From Halobacillus litoralis (GTDB taxonomy: Bacteria; Bacillota; Bacilli; Bacillales; Halobacillaceae): 64,000 bases of DNA. The notes under the pieces were generated by a model that ran no database searches, was not told where the DNA came from, and was given only the letters and a program-made list of their open reading frames with translations. Below are positions 9,057 to 17,012 of the stretch, piece by piece (positions within the stretch are counted from its first letter, which is position 1; every line of letters starts with the position of its first letter). Made by a program: the position numbers and the translations under genes. Where the stretch lies: positions 310,001 through 374,000 of the forward strand of contig NZ_JAIVKN010000004.1 in assembly GCF_020524025.1 (NCBI RefSeq). Direction: 5' to 3'.

Positions 9057-9512
9057 ATGCCTTGGGATACTAATGATTATCCAAGTTCATTGAAGAATTT
9101 AGAAACAGCTGTTAGAAAAAAAGCCATTGATATTGCCAATGCGATGCTTGATGAGGGATACGGGGAAGGCAGGGCTATTCCAATCGCTATAGAGCAGGCG
9201 AGAGAATGGTATGAGAATGCAGATCAGAGAGAGATCCAAGAAGTGAGGAAGATGAGTGACCGGTCCCTGAAGAAAAGAGATGATGAGGGGAAAGAGAAAG
9301 ACAGTCGTCCGGAGTTAATGGATAAAGGTGAGCATGTCATTACTCACGAGGATGGCTGGGCAGTAAAAGCAGAAGATGCAAAACAAGCTTCAAATGTATT
9401 TGATAATAAAGAGGAAGCGATTGATCGAGCGAAAGAAATTGCTCAAAATAAAGGCACTCAAGTTATTGTTCATAAGAAGGATGGGACAATTCAAAAGAGA
9501 ATTTCTTTGTAA
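9057..9512 (+). CDS. ydaT: YdaT-like stress protein with C-terminal DUF2188
   Basis: A 151-residue soluble protein strongly resembling B. subtilis YdaT. The N-terminal half (MPWDTNDYPSSLKNLE onward, about residues 1-65) is the conserved YdaT module rich in charged residues. The C-terminal half (GEHVITHEDGWAVKAEDA onward) is a DUF2188 domain ending in VIVHKKDGTIQ. GAGGAGG precedes the ATG. A SigB-like promoter upstream suggests general-stress control; the biochemical function is unknown. A second DUF2188 gene follows. Confidence 0.88.
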   Translation: MPWDTNDYPSSLKNLETAVRKKAIDIANAMLDEGYGEGRAIPIAIEQAREWYENADQREIQEVRKMSDRSLKKRDDEGKEKDSRPELMDKGEHVITHEDGWAVKAEDAKQASNVFDNKEEAIDRAKEIAQNKGTQVIVHKKDGTIQKRISL

Positions 9513-9524
9513 AGAAAATTCGAG

Positions 9525-9550
9525 GTTTACAAATTTTTCATCCCGGTTAT
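9525..9550 (+). promoter_or_regulatory. SigB-like promoter of the second DUF2188 gene
   Basis: GTTTAC (9525-9530), a 14-nt spacer and GGTTAT (9545-9550) closely match a SigB-type promoter; start codon at 9587. Confidence 0.5.
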
Positions 9551-9586
9551 ACATTATATATAACAAAAATCAAGGAGGCATTTATT

Positions 9587-9799
9587 ATGGCTGAAGCTAG
9601 AAATCAATCAGAACATGTCGTTTCTCATGAAGATGGCTGGGCAGTAAAAGCAGAAGGTGCTGAACAACCGACGAAAATTTATGATAACAAGCAGGACGCC
9701 ATCGACCGTGCAAAGGAAATTGCCCAAAATAAAGGAACTTCAGCGGTTATCCATACGAAAGAAGGCACTATACAGAATCACTATGATTATTCAAAATAA
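9587..9799 (+). CDS. Stand-alone DUF2188 protein
   Basis: 70 residues consisting of one DUF2188 domain: EHVVSHEDGWAVKAEGAEQ and DAIDRAKEIAQNKGT are nearly identical to the C-terminal half of the preceding YdaT protein, indicating duplication of that domain within the locus. AAGGAGG lies before the ATG. It has its own SigB-like promoter and its own terminator, so it can be expressed independently. Function unknown. Confidence 0.85.
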   Translation: MAEARNQSEHVVSHEDGWAVKAEGAEQPTKIYDNKQDAIDRAKEIAQNKGTSAVIHTKEGTIQNHYDYSK

Positions 9800-9806
9800 T
9801 CTTTTT

Positions 9807-9835
9807 AAAAGCACTCTTTACAGGAGTGCTTTTCT
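9807..9835 (+). terminator. Terminator of the DUF2188 gene
   Basis: AAAAGCACTC (9807-9816) pairs with GAGTGCTTTT (9824-9833) around a 7-nt loop. Confidence 0.8.
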
Positions 9836-9900
9836 TATGTCCTGAATTTTAATGATGTGTGCTAAAATACTGTAGAATGCTCATATTGGAGGGACACATA

Positions 9901-10095
9901 ATGAATGGTCAAGTGCGAAGCGACATAAAAGTCGGAGCAGAAGTGGACATCGTATTAAAAAAGGATCAAAGAACTGGACAGTTAACGAGGGGAAAGGTGA
10001 AGGACATTTTAACAAAGTCTCCGAATCATCCTCACGGCATTAAAGTTCGTCTTGAAGATGGACAGGTTGGAAGAGTAAAGCAGATACATTCTTAA
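9901..10095 (+). CDS. ywbE: YwbE family protein
   Basis: A 64-residue protein of the YwbE family (DUF2196): DIVLKKDQRTGQLTRGKVKD and SPNHPHGIKVRL are its signature and suggest a small beta-barrel, KOW/SH3-like fold. The start is at 9901 because GGAGGG lies 8 bases upstream; an in-frame ATG at 9859 lacks a ribosome binding site. Function unknown. Its stop codon forms part of the following palindromic terminator. Confidence 0.9.
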   Translation: MNGQVRSDIKVGAEVDIVLKKDQRTGQLTRGKVKDILTKSPNHPHGIKVRLEDGQVGRVKQIHS

Positions 10096-10141
10096 TAGAA
10101 CAAAAGCCCGCCCTCTATAGAGGGCGGGCTTTTGTTCTATT
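10094..10141. terminator. Bidirectional terminator forming a perfect 48-bp palindrome
   Basis: The two 24-nt arms (10094-10117 and 10118-10141) are exact reverse complements, with AGCCCGCCCTC at the GC core. It overlaps the stop codons of both convergent genes (ywbE TAA at 10093-10095 and the minus-strand TAG at 10137-10139). Confidence 0.9.
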
Positions 10142-10538
10142 CAACACTTTCTATCTGTTTAGCATAGTGACGGTAAGGCATCTCAATTGTAAAAAAGGCC
10201 CCGTCCTCATCTTCCGTAGCTGCTAAGACGGTATAGTAGGGTCCAAAGATCTCTTCCATAGCGTAATCACCGTTATCAAATGGTTCACGATCAATGGAAA
10301 ACCCGGATTTCAAAACCGTGTGTCTGTTTTCTTCTGTGAATTGACTGATTTCTGTCAGCTTTACCATTGGGCGGACGAGCGTTGTCCCTCCGGGGTCTTC
10401 TATATAGTCATAGTCAATCTGGATATTAACAAGATCTCTTGCATCGCCAAGCATTTCTATGACAAAGTTTTTAAACTCAGAAAGATCCATAAGGAATCGA
10501 ACATCCTCTGGTTCAATACGGTCTAAGTATCGTGGCAT
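10137..10538 (-). CDS. Conserved hypothetical protein
   Basis: 133 residues, acidic, no signal peptide or membrane helix. The N-terminus MPRYLDRIEPEDVRFLMDLSE is followed by alternating strands and helices. I do not recognise a family. GAAGGAGG lies before the ATG at 10538, so expression is likely. It converges with ywbE and has a shared terminator. Confidence 0.7.
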   Translation of the reverse strand: MPRYLDRIEPEDVRFLMDLSEFKNFVIEMLGDARDLVNIQIDYDYIEDPGGTTLVRPMVKLTEISQFTEENRHTVLKSGFSIDREPFDNGDYAMEEIFGPYYTVLAATEDEDGAFFTIEMPYRHYAKQIESVE

Positions 10539-10611
10539 TATACGTCCTCCTTCATAGCTTCTACGGTTTATATTACCATGTACGGCTATATGTAAACCTT
10601 TAAGAATTGGA

Positions 10612-10645
10612 AAAAGCGAGTTGGACAGCTGTCCAACTCGCTTTT
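10612..10645 (-). terminator. Perfect 34-bp palindromic terminator
   Basis: AAAAGCGAGTTGGACAG and CTGTCCAACTCGCTTTT are exact reverse complements. The only gene-like element ending beside it is the frameshifted minus-strand gene that stops at 10672. Confidence 0.8.
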
Positions 10646-10671
10646 ATTAGTCTTTCGGAAAATATATCAAG

Positions 10672-10880
10672 TTACACACCCTTGCTGGAAAACAAGGATA
10701 TACTTATGGAACTTTTATCCATGTTGTTGCCGCGGTTCATTAATTCTACATGGTAGTTTTTAAGCAACTTAAACGACGCAATCCCTACCTCTATCGCGTC
10801 CTTACAGCTCCGAAGCTGATCCAGTGTGATTAAGTTGTATCAAAACGTAGCAGAATGCCAGTCTCATACAAATCACTCAT
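10672..10880 (-). pseudogene. Small frameshifted gene of unknown function with intact promoter and terminator
   Basis: From the ATG at 10880 the frame reads MSDLYETGILLRFDTT and stops. Shifting by -1 at ACA ACT T continues as LITLDQLRSCKDAIEVG and on to SLFSSKGV and TAA at 10672, giving one coherent 69-residue product. A consensus promoter lies 45 bp upstream (10925-10953), AAGGAAGG precedes the ATG, and a palindromic terminator follows 27 bp after the stop. The simplest reading is a single-base deletion; programmed -1 frameshifting or a sequencing error are alternatives. CCTTC in the leader can pair with the GAAGG of the ribosome binding site. Family not recognised. Confidence 0.45.
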
Positions 10881-10924
10881 TTCTTTTCCGATTTACCTTC
10901 CTTTTAAGAAGGCACCATTAAAAT

Positions 10925-10953
10925 ATTATAGTCTATAGATTGATGTATGTCAA
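10925..10953 (-). promoter_or_regulatory. Consensus sigma-A promoter on the minus strand
   Basis: Read on the minus strand, TTGACA (10953-10948), a 17-nt spacer and TATAAT (10930-10925) match the consensus exactly. It would transcribe the frameshifted small gene at 10672-10880. The 10954-11196 stretch beside it shows no convincing gene. Confidence 0.8.
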
Positions 10954-11196
10954 CTACACGCGTTCTGAAGAAAGACTACCATTGGAAAGTCCTATGAACA
11001 GTAGAAAGTCCGCGTATACTCATTCCGAGTATTTTCCTTGATGTTAAATTTCTTGTAAACCTTCTTTTTATGTTTTCCGAATTATGCTTAATCGTAATCA
11101 TTGAAGCATTTTTGAATGTACATAAGCCATAGCCATTAATGTATATACCCCTGACAGAGAAGGGGATAAACATGTCGGGGTTTATTCTCTTGTTAC

Positions 11197-11388
11197 TTAA
11201 GACTTTAGGTCTTCGTCGTAATCATCTTCTGTAATTGAATCTCCTTTCGATTTACGTCCTTGTTCTTCTTCCCGTTCTTCTTTCCTTACTTCTTCATCGG
11301 GAACACCGTCTATTAACTTTTCTTTATTTAACTTCTCTTGAAAACTTTGATCATTTTCTACTTTTTGTTTATCTTTTTTCTTAGTCAT
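11197..11388 (-). CDS. Small highly charged hypothetical protein
   Basis: 63 residues beginning MTKKKDKQKVENDQS and dominated by Lys and Glu/Asp (for example REEEQGRKSKGDSITEDDYD). It is probably disordered or helical. The start at 11388 is chosen because GGAGGTGA sits 5 bases upstream; upstream in-frame codons have no ribosome binding site. No family recognised; similar small charged proteins are common in Bacillaceae. Confidence 0.6.
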   Translation of the reverse strand: MTKKKDKQKVENDQSFQEKLNKEKLIDGVPDEEVRKEEREEEQGRKSKGDSITEDDYDEDLKS

Positions 11389-11471
11389 CTGGTCACCTCC
11401 ATAGAAGCTGTTTCTTGGTTTTAATTCCTTTTTATTCCATGGGTTAAACGTAACAATAGACAATTGAGCAC

Positions 11472-11506
11472 ATAAAAAACATCCGCTGGTTTGTTAAGCG
11501 GATGTT
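11472..11506 (-). terminator. Terminator of the channel-like gene
   Basis: AACATCCGCT (11479-11488) pairs with AGCGGATGTT (11497-11506); on the minus strand it is followed by six T residues. Confidence 0.8.
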
Positions 11507-12144
11507 CACTTATCTGTAAATTTACTTTTAAGCGATTTAATGAGAGAGGATTTGTTGAGTTGGTCGAATGCTGTACGAAGAATTAAACCATGAATAATTA
11601 CTCCGAGTATTGTGAATATAACGATGATCATGTGTCCTGCGATCGTTTGCGGTTCAAAGCCGGATTTTCCGAAGAACGTGAGGGAGAGAGCCGCACTCTT
11701 TAAGGCATCCTGGTAGGTAGTTAATTCATTTTCTAATAGATTTAAAGGAATAATTAACATAAAAACAAGTGCAAGTATAACTCCGACTACCTTCATCAAC
11801 CGCTGTTTTTTGAGGAAACGAATGAATGGCAGAGTATAGTACTTCGTAATAGATTTTAGCCGGAGTAAGTGAAGGATCCGGGCGAATCTTGCCATTTGAA
11901 AGACAGCATCCAGAGGAATTGCTGCAATAACTATAAAAGGGTGTTTCTTAATAAATTCCCATTTGTCTTCACTTTTCCAAAGACGGTACAGGAAGTCGAT
12001 AAAAAAGATCGACCAAGTTGTCCAGACAATGACACTATTATAACCGGTTTGCTGCCATATTGTTGCGATTGATAAAGCGGCAAGACCAATCATAATCAAT
12101 TCATATGCGACCTTTTCGGGTCTTCTTAATAATTTCATATTCAC
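11506..12144 (-). CDS. Ion-channel-like membrane protein (voltage-gated K+ channel fold, degenerate filter)
   Basis: 212 residues with about six hydrophobic segments. A helix rich in spaced arginines (MARFARILHLLRLKSITKYY, about residues 83-102) resembles an S4 segment. The pore region reads LSLTFFGKSGFEPQTIAGHM, where K+ channels have TVGYGD followed by Pro and Gly; the topology is right but the Gly-Tyr-Gly filter is missing. Family assignment rests on the S1-S4 pattern and pore-helix spacing. It may be a non-selective or non-conducting homologue. The final RSxLIKSLKSKFTDK tail is basic and cytoplasmic. Confidence 0.65.
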   Translation of the reverse strand: MNMKLLRRPEKVAYELIMIGLAALSIATIWQQTGYNSVIVWTTWSIFFIDFLYRLWKSEDKWEFIKKHPFIVIAAIPLDAVFQMARFARILHLLRLKSITKYYTLPFIRFLKKQRLMKVVGVILALVFMLIIPLNLLENELTTYQDALKSAALSLTFFGKSGFEPQTIAGHMIIVIFTILGVIIHGLILRTAFDQLNKSSLIKSLKSKFTDK

Positions 12145-12608
12145 CCTCCCTTAAGGCCTTAGAATAAATGTAAGTATATCGTCTACAGTTATCAATCGTA
12201 TAGTGTTTGTGGTAGACGGCTTCTGCTGTCAGTCGGTAGTAGATTGTCCTGATTTAATAATAACAAATTTTTGAGATATTCTATGGTACAACAAATATCG
12301 AGTTTGGTGTTTATTTAATGAAGTATCCTATTTTGAAAATGATTGTACCTTTTACGTTTAGGCCTTGAATAAGGTTTAAGTTAGAGATAGTGTCAGGTGG
12401 AAATTACTCACTTGCTTTTGCTACGTACTGTACCGATAACTTCATAGGATAACAAGTGAAGGGTGTTGAAGCGTAGAAGGAATCTACGATAAACGTTTGC
12501 TATGCAAGAAAACTATGAAATAAATATATAGGCATGAGGAGAATCAATTTCCCTTTAAAACTCCATATGGTATTCTCATAATAACTACAATTTGAAAGGG
12601 AAATAGCC
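12145..12608. other. 464-bp intergenic region between divergent genes
   Basis: AT-rich, with no open frame supported by a ribosome binding site. It should contain the promoters of the channel-like gene (minus) and the M15 peptidase (plus). The only clear structure is the inverted repeat next to 12609, listed separately. Confidence 0.5.
12547..12604 (+). repeat. Inverted repeat covering the M15 peptidase ribosome binding site
   Basis: ATTTCCCTTT-AAA near 12547-12559 is complementary to TTTGAAAGGGAAAT at 12591-12604. The second arm contains GAAAGGGA, the only ribosome binding site before the GTG start at 12609, so folding would hide it. Confidence 0.5.
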
Positions 12609-13187
12609 GTGAGAATTCTATCTAACTTCCTGGCTTTAATCATCTGTATCCTGGTTATCGGTGCTTTGTTTTTCTTTTTGTTTCCGGTGATAGAAAATGA
12701 ACTACCCTTAAAATATCATAAGGAAGAAACGGCTCCAATGCCGACAAATCTTCATCCAACTGTTGAAGAAAAGAAAGAAAAACTGGTCTCAGCTGTAAAG
12801 GATAAGGGGATACGCATGGTCATTACGGAAGGCCATCGAACGGAAGAGCGGCAGGAAGAACTGTACCAGCAAGGGCGGTCTAAGGAAGGTAGAGTGGTCA
12901 CGCACGCCAGGCCGGGCGAATCCTACCACAATTATGGTTTAGCCATTGATTTCGCTCTCCAAACACCAGGTGGGAATTTAATCTGGGACATGGAATATGA
13001 TGGGAATGATAATGGGAAAGCGGATTGGATGGAGGTCGTTGATACGGCAAAGGGAATGGGATTTCATTGGGGAGGGGATTGGAAGAATTTCCAAGACTAC
13101 CCTCATCTGCAAATGGATTTTGGATTGACTATACGTGAATTAAAATATGGGAAACGTCCAAAAGTTACCGATTATGCTGATGATTAG
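12609..13187 (+). CDS. M15 family peptidoglycan peptidase, membrane-anchored (CwlK-like)
   Basis: 192 residues. Residues 5-25 are a strongly hydrophobic signal-anchor, so the enzyme faces outside. The catalytic domain shows ITEGHRTEERQEELY, SYHNYGLAIDFAL (the zinc-binding SxHxxGxAxD motif) and WGGDWKNFQDYPHLQM with the final zinc-ligand histidine. This arrangement matches the L-alanyl-D-glutamate/D-Ala-D-Ala peptidases such as CwlK and VanY types. Start is GTG at 12609 with GAAAGGGA eight bases upstream. A cell-wall turnover role is likely. Confidence 0.85.
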   Translation: MRILSNFLALIICILVIGALFFFLFPVIENELPLKYHKEETAPMPTNLHPTVEEKKEKLVSAVKDKGIRMVITEGHRTEERQEELYQQGRSKEGRVVTHARPGESYHNYGLAIDFALQTPGGNLIWDMEYDGNDNGKADWMEVVDTAKGMGFHWGGDWKNFQDYPHLQMDFGLTIRELKYGKRPKVTDYADD

Positions 13188-13198
13188 GTAAAAGAAAT

Positions 13199-13231
13199 AA
13201 AAGGTGCTCCGAATTTTCGGAGCACCTTTGT
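13199..13231. terminator. Bidirectional terminator
   Basis: AAAGGTGCTCCGA pairs with TCGGAGCACCTTT; it separates the convergent peptidase and reductase genes. Confidence 0.85.
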
Positions 13232-14152
13232 TTACTGTTGGAAGGTTTCATAGGGTTTAATCATCGCGTGGACAGTCTCAGTATAGGGCATTGACACTTC
13301 CACAGAACTGCCCAACCGTAAAGCGCCTCCGTGAAGGTGTTCCACTTCAAGAGGAAGTCCTTTTCTCCGGTCCTGGTGCATGGATGAGGTCATTTCATGA
13401 TCAAGACTACGAAGCTGGTTGAATGCTTTATGGACATGATCTTCTGTTATATTGATTTGATGGGCATTTGCTAATTCCTTCATTTCTTCTAAAATACGCT
13501 CAGCAATACGGAATGTTTGAGGGAAACTCCGTACAACTCCGATTGGCTGATTAACAGCTGTAGTAATTCCAGAGAAAGAGGTAATGAACATGTATTTCTT
13601 CCACATATCTTCTAAAATATTTGGGCTGAGTGTTCCAGTCAAATTCGCCTGATTGCAAGCAAGGGCCAATTCTTCACAAATGGATTGCTGAGAAGGATGG
13701 AGAGGTCCGAAGACAAGATCGTGAAATTGACTCGTATGGACAACGTGGCCTATATCATCCAGGGTCGCGATAATATAGGAAAGACCACCAAGGACAGCCT
13801 CTTCTCCTAATTCTTTCTGCAGAATACTGATATGTTCCATACCATTAAGGACAGGGTAAACTTTCGCCCCTTTTTGTACGAGAGTTTTCAGCCATTCTAA
13901 CGTACCTTGCAAATGGTAGCCTTTCACTGCTAAAAAAACTAAGTCCGGCTTTTCGATCTCGTCAGGACTTTGAGCAATAACAGGGTCCTCTAACACGTAG
14001 TCGCCCATTTCGCTATGTAGTGAGAGTCCGTGTTTTTGCAGCTGTTCGGCTCTTCCTTCTCGAACCAGGTTGATGACTTCATGACCAGCTTCCTGCCATC
14101 GTGCACCAAAGTAGGCTCCCAATGCTCCTGCTCCCAATACGACAATTTTCAT
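13232..14152 (-). CDS. 2-dehydropantoate 2-reductase family protein (PanE/ApbA)
   Basis: 306 residues. MKIVVLGAGALGAYFGARW is the N-terminal NADPH-binding Rossmann motif; VFLAVKGYHLQGTLEW, YPVLNGMEHISIL and the C-terminal helical domain with LEVEHLHGGALRLG match ketopantoate reductases. The enzyme makes pantoate in coenzyme A synthesis. No other pantothenate genes are close, and Bacillaceae often carry more than one PanE-like protein, so this may be a paralogue acting on another 2-oxo acid. GGAGGTG precedes the ATG. Confidence 0.85.
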   Translation of the reverse strand: MKIVVLGAGALGAYFGARWQEAGHEVINLVREGRAEQLQKHGLSLHSEMGDYVLEDPVIAQSPDEIEKPDLVFLAVKGYHLQGTLEWLKTLVQKGAKVYPVLNGMEHISILQKELGEEAVLGGLSYIIATLDDIGHVVHTSQFHDLVFGPLHPSQQSICEELALACNQANLTGTLSPNILEDMWKKYMFITSFSGITTAVNQPIGVVRSFPQTFRIAERILEEMKELANAHQINITEDHVHKAFNQLRSLDHEMTSSMHQDRRKGLPLEVEHLHGGALRLGSSVEVSMPYTETVHAMIKPYETFQQ

Positions 14153-14175
14153 GTAATAAGCACCTCCGGGAAAAA

Positions 14176-14541
14176 TTAGATAAATTCAGGTTTATCTGTA
14201 GTGAAGCTCGAACTGATGACTTTGTTCATTTCTACAATATCTCTTATATTGCCGTCTAAATATTGGATGATGTCATCACATCCTACAGAAGCCATCACTT
14301 CGTAGTATTGTTTTTCATTTTCGAAGACGGACTGCCCAAGTAACAGTTCTTCTCCTTCTTCCACTTCAATTAAATTTAAAAAACCCATGGATCCCTGTCT
14401 TCCAGTCAGCTCTTTTGAGAAATAAATGGTATGTTCCAACGCACCATGGGATTTAAGGATTTCTCCCGTTTTCCTGGTCATCTTTAGAAATTTATCTAAT
14501 TTGTCGGCTTTCACTCTAAAAACACATATGATCGTATACAC
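14176..14541 (-). CDS. Hypothetical protein, probable dimeric alpha/beta-barrel (DUF1428-like)
   Basis: 121 residues with the alternating strand-helix pattern TIICVFRVKADKLDKFLKMT and FLNLIEVEEGEELLLG, resembling the DUF1428/ferredoxin-like dimeric barrel family; the match is by eye only. The start is GTG at 14541 because GAGGGGGGAG lies immediately upstream; a longer reading from 14598 would run into the next gene. It lies between a PanE-like gene and a small membrane protein, probably one transcript. Function unknown. Confidence 0.6.
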   Translation of the reverse strand: MYTIICVFRVKADKLDKFLKMTRKTGEILKSHGALEHTIYFSKELTGRQGSMGFLNLIEVEEGEELLLGQSVFENEKQYYEVMASVGCDDIIQYLDGNIRDIVEMNKVISSSFTTDKPEFI

Positions 14542-14560
14542 CGTCTCCCCCCTCGTTTTT

Positions 14561-14866
14561 TTAAGCTTTTTTATCCATACTTGTGGTTCGTCCAGCATCT
14601 ATAAGCAGAACGATAGCGGTGATGGTATGCATGATCCATCCCACCAGAGGGATCCATCCAACGACACTTGTGATTAAGCCCAGGATGCTCCCGATATACG
14701 AGCGATTTTCTTTAACAGATACTACAAGGGTGATGAGGTGGAAAATAAACATAAACATTAATGCATTCCAGCCACTGCTGAAGATGAAAATTCCTCCAGC
14801 GATTGGGATAGCTAGAAAAGCTTCACAGCCACCTGTTACCCATTTTAATAGGGTGGATATCTTCAT
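14561..14866 (-). CDS. Small integral membrane protein
   Basis: 101 residues with about four hydrophobic segments (FLAIPIAGGIFIFSSG, LMFMFIFHLITLVV, IGSILGLITSVVGWIPLVG, IMHTITAIVLLIDAG). AAGGAG precedes the ATG. No family recognised with confidence; small Bacillus proteins of this layout are uncharacterised. Likely transcribed with the two genes downstream of it. Confidence 0.65.
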   Translation of the reverse strand: MKISTLLKWVTGGCEAFLAIPIAGGIFIFSSGWNALMFMFIFHLITLVVSVKENRSYIGSILGLITSVVGWIPLVGWIMHTITAIVLLIDAGRTTSMDKKA

Positions 14867-15009
14867 TTTTTTTACTCCTTATTCCTAATGTCTTTTGTTT
14901 CTTTTCACCAGTTCGCTGAAAATCAAACATACTTTCTATCTATATGCGTAAATTCGACAAGGGGCCTGCAATATCCTTTACCTTTTCATTTGAATCTATA
15001 AAGATATAG

Positions 15010-15044
15010 AAAATCCCTGGTAACATAAGTTGACCAGGGATTTT
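15010..15044 (-). terminator. Terminator of mreBH
   Basis: AAAATCCCTGGT (15010-15021) pairs with ACCAGGGATTTT (15033-15044) around an 11-nt loop. Confidence 0.8.
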
Positions 15045-15096
15045 AGATGGCAATTATAACAAATGTAGTTCTTGTAGAAAGCCTGCTTGTTTCGTA

Positions 15097-16104
15097 TTAC
15101 TTACTTGCTTTTTGTAGTTTTTGAATCATTTTGAGCGAGCGGCCGGTTCCGATAGCTACAGATTCAAGCGGGCTTGGTGCCATGTGTACGGGTACAGAAA
15201 TTTCGTTTGCGAGCCATTCCTGCATTCCGTTAAGCATGGAGCCGCCTCCAGTAAGGATTACTCCGTGATCCACAATATCCCCACTTAATTCTGGAGGGCA
15301 GTCTTCAAGAGTGGAGCGGATGGTTTCAAGCAGTTGTTCTAATGATTCTTTTAAAGCACTCTGTATTTCTGTGGATTTTAATTCAATCGTTTTTGGCAGG
15401 CCCGTAACCATATCACGGCCGCGCACTTCCATTGTTTCTTCTGTGTGCTCAATAAGTGCATAGCCAATTTCCATTTTTATCTGTTCGGCCGTACGTTCAC
15501 CAATTAAAACATTGTAAGCTTTTCGCACATGCTGGATGATTTCCTCGTCCATCACATCTCCGCCTGTTCGGATTGATTTACATGAAACAACTCCGCCGAA
15601 TGAGATAATAGCCACTTCACTTGTTCCGCCTCCGATGTCGACAACTACGTTTGCAATTGGTTCATCAACCGGAAGGTCTGCTCCAATTGCTGCTGCTATC
15701 GGCTCTTCAATCAAGTGAACATTTTTAGCACCATAGCTTTTCACAGCATTATGAATAGCACGGCGTTCAACTGAAGTAGAGCCGGATGGAGTACAAATGA
15801 CTACAGTTGGTTTACGCATTGAGATTCCGGACTTCTTAGAGACTTTCTTCAACAATTCCTTAAGCATTTGGGCAGTCATGTCATAATCAGCAATAACTCC
15901 ATCACGTAAAGGACGGACAGGAATAATATTCCTTGGGGTCTTTCCTACCATTTCCTTAGCTTCTTTTCCTACCGCAACAACATTTTTTGTTTCTGTGTTA
16001 TAAGCAACCACAGACGGTTCATTTAATAAGATTCCTTTAGTCTTAGAATAGATTAATATATTCGCAGTACCAAGATCGATACCGATTTCCGCATTTGATA
16101 GCAT
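15097..16104 (-). CDS. mreBH: Actin-like rod-shape protein MreBH
   Basis: 335 residues of the MreB family. [19 protein letters not shown] is phosphate-1, [19 protein letters not shown] phosphate-2 and [17 protein letters not shown] the adenosine motif. The text is closest to B. subtilis MreBH, which is encoded alone rather than next to mreC/mreD, as seen here. It forms membrane-associated filaments that direct lateral-wall enzymes such as LytE and helps rod shape under low Mg2+. GGAGGTA precedes the ATG. Confidence 0.93.
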   Translation of the reverse strand: MLSNAEIGIDLGTANILIYSKTKGILLNEPSVVAYNTETKNVVAVGKEAKEMVGKTPRNIIPVRPLRDGVIADYDMTAQMLKELLKKVSKKSGISMRKPTVVICTPSGSTSVERRAIHNAVKSYGAKNVHLIEEPIAAAIGADLPVDEPIANVVVDIGGGTSEVAIISFGGVVSCKSIRTGGDVMDEEIIQHVRKAYNVLIGERTAEQIKMEIGYALIEHTEETMEVRGRDMVTGLPKTIELKSTEIQSALKESLEQLLETIRSTLEDCPPELSGDIVDHGVILTGGGSMLNGMQEWLANEISVPVHMAPSPLESVAIGTGRSLKMIQKLQKASK

Positions 16105-16268
16105 TTAGACGTACCTCCAAAGATGACAAATTCTCTTATATACCTTCTAATATATTAGGACTTTTCTGGGGGTTCAACAACAGGAAATTCGTGGGTGGGA
16201 TGTGGTGGTAAAAATACCTGTATTTTATGTATAATAAGACCAATGATAGATGGAGGAGTTTTTCCCTT

Positions 16269-17012
16269 ATGAGCTTTTTGAAGCATGAAGAAATTCTTAG
16301 TCGATGCGAGAAAATTAATCAATCCTACGAAGTGGATCCACGCTTTTTTGATAATATAGTTGATGATTTGCTGGATAGTGAGCAGGACACTGAGACAGTA
16401 ATTTTACAGGGATTCCAGAAATTGCTGACAGAAGTGGATCATGAAATAGAGCGTATGGAGACGTTCACTTCCATGAAGCCGAACTGCTTTATGGGCTGTT
16501 CCTTCTGCTGCTATTTTCCAATCGTTATTACAAAAATGGAAGCAAAAATGCTGTTTCGCTCCATAGATCACTTCTCAGAGGATAGAAAAAAGGCAATCTA
16601 TGAACAATGGGATGCCTATTATGAAAAATATAAAGACAAATTATCCCATGCATTGGCTATGGACTATGAAGACCCAGAGACGAAACTGGCCTATAAAAAG
16701 CTGGATCTGCCTTGTCCTATGTTGAATCCCGAAACACAGCTTTGTATGGCATATGAAGTTCGACCAATCCCCTGCCGTACCTATTTGAATTATAGTGATC
16801 CACAAGTCTGTGCCGAAAATGATATGCCTAAAGAGCCGTTCAGCTATGAGTTCCTGTATACATTCTACTTCACGAACATAAATGAACTTATTCAAGCCCT
16901 GTATGAAAACGGGGAGGATGTATTTATTGATTATCCCATGGATGCATGGAAATATGACTATCTTCCAGCCTGGATTAAACAATGGCGAGAGGGGTTGTTG
17001 GATGAAGTATAA
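16269..17012 (+). CDS. YkgJ family cysteine-cluster protein
   Basis: 247 residues. The cysteine motif CFMGCSFCCYFPIVIT (about residues 76-91) and the later CPMLNPETQLCMAYEVRP with RTYLNYSDPQVC form the CxxxCxxCC...C...C pattern of the YkgJ/UPF0153 family, which is thought to bind Zn or an Fe-S cluster. The start is placed at 16269 after GGAGGAG with a longish spacer; upstream codons are less convincing. The MOSC gene overlaps its 3' end, so the pair is probably co-translated. Function unknown. Confidence 0.75.
   Translation: MSFLKHEEILSRCEKINQSYEVDPRFFDNIVDDLLDSEQDTETVILQGFQKLLTEVDHEIERMETFTSMKPNCFMGCSFCCYFPIVITKMEAKMLFRSIDHFSEDRKKAIYEQWDAYYEKYKDKLSHALAMDYEDPETKLAYKKLDLPCPMLNPETQLCMAYEVRPIPCRTYLNYSDPQVCAENDMPKEPFSYEFLYTFYFTNINELIQALYENGEDVFIDYPMDAWKYDYLPAWIKQWREGLLDEV

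Noticed and set aside
10976-11173. 65-codon minus-strand frame
   Set aside because: No ribosome binding site, no recognisable family, and composition unlike neighbouring genes; it lies upstream of the strong minus-strand promoter at 10925-10953.
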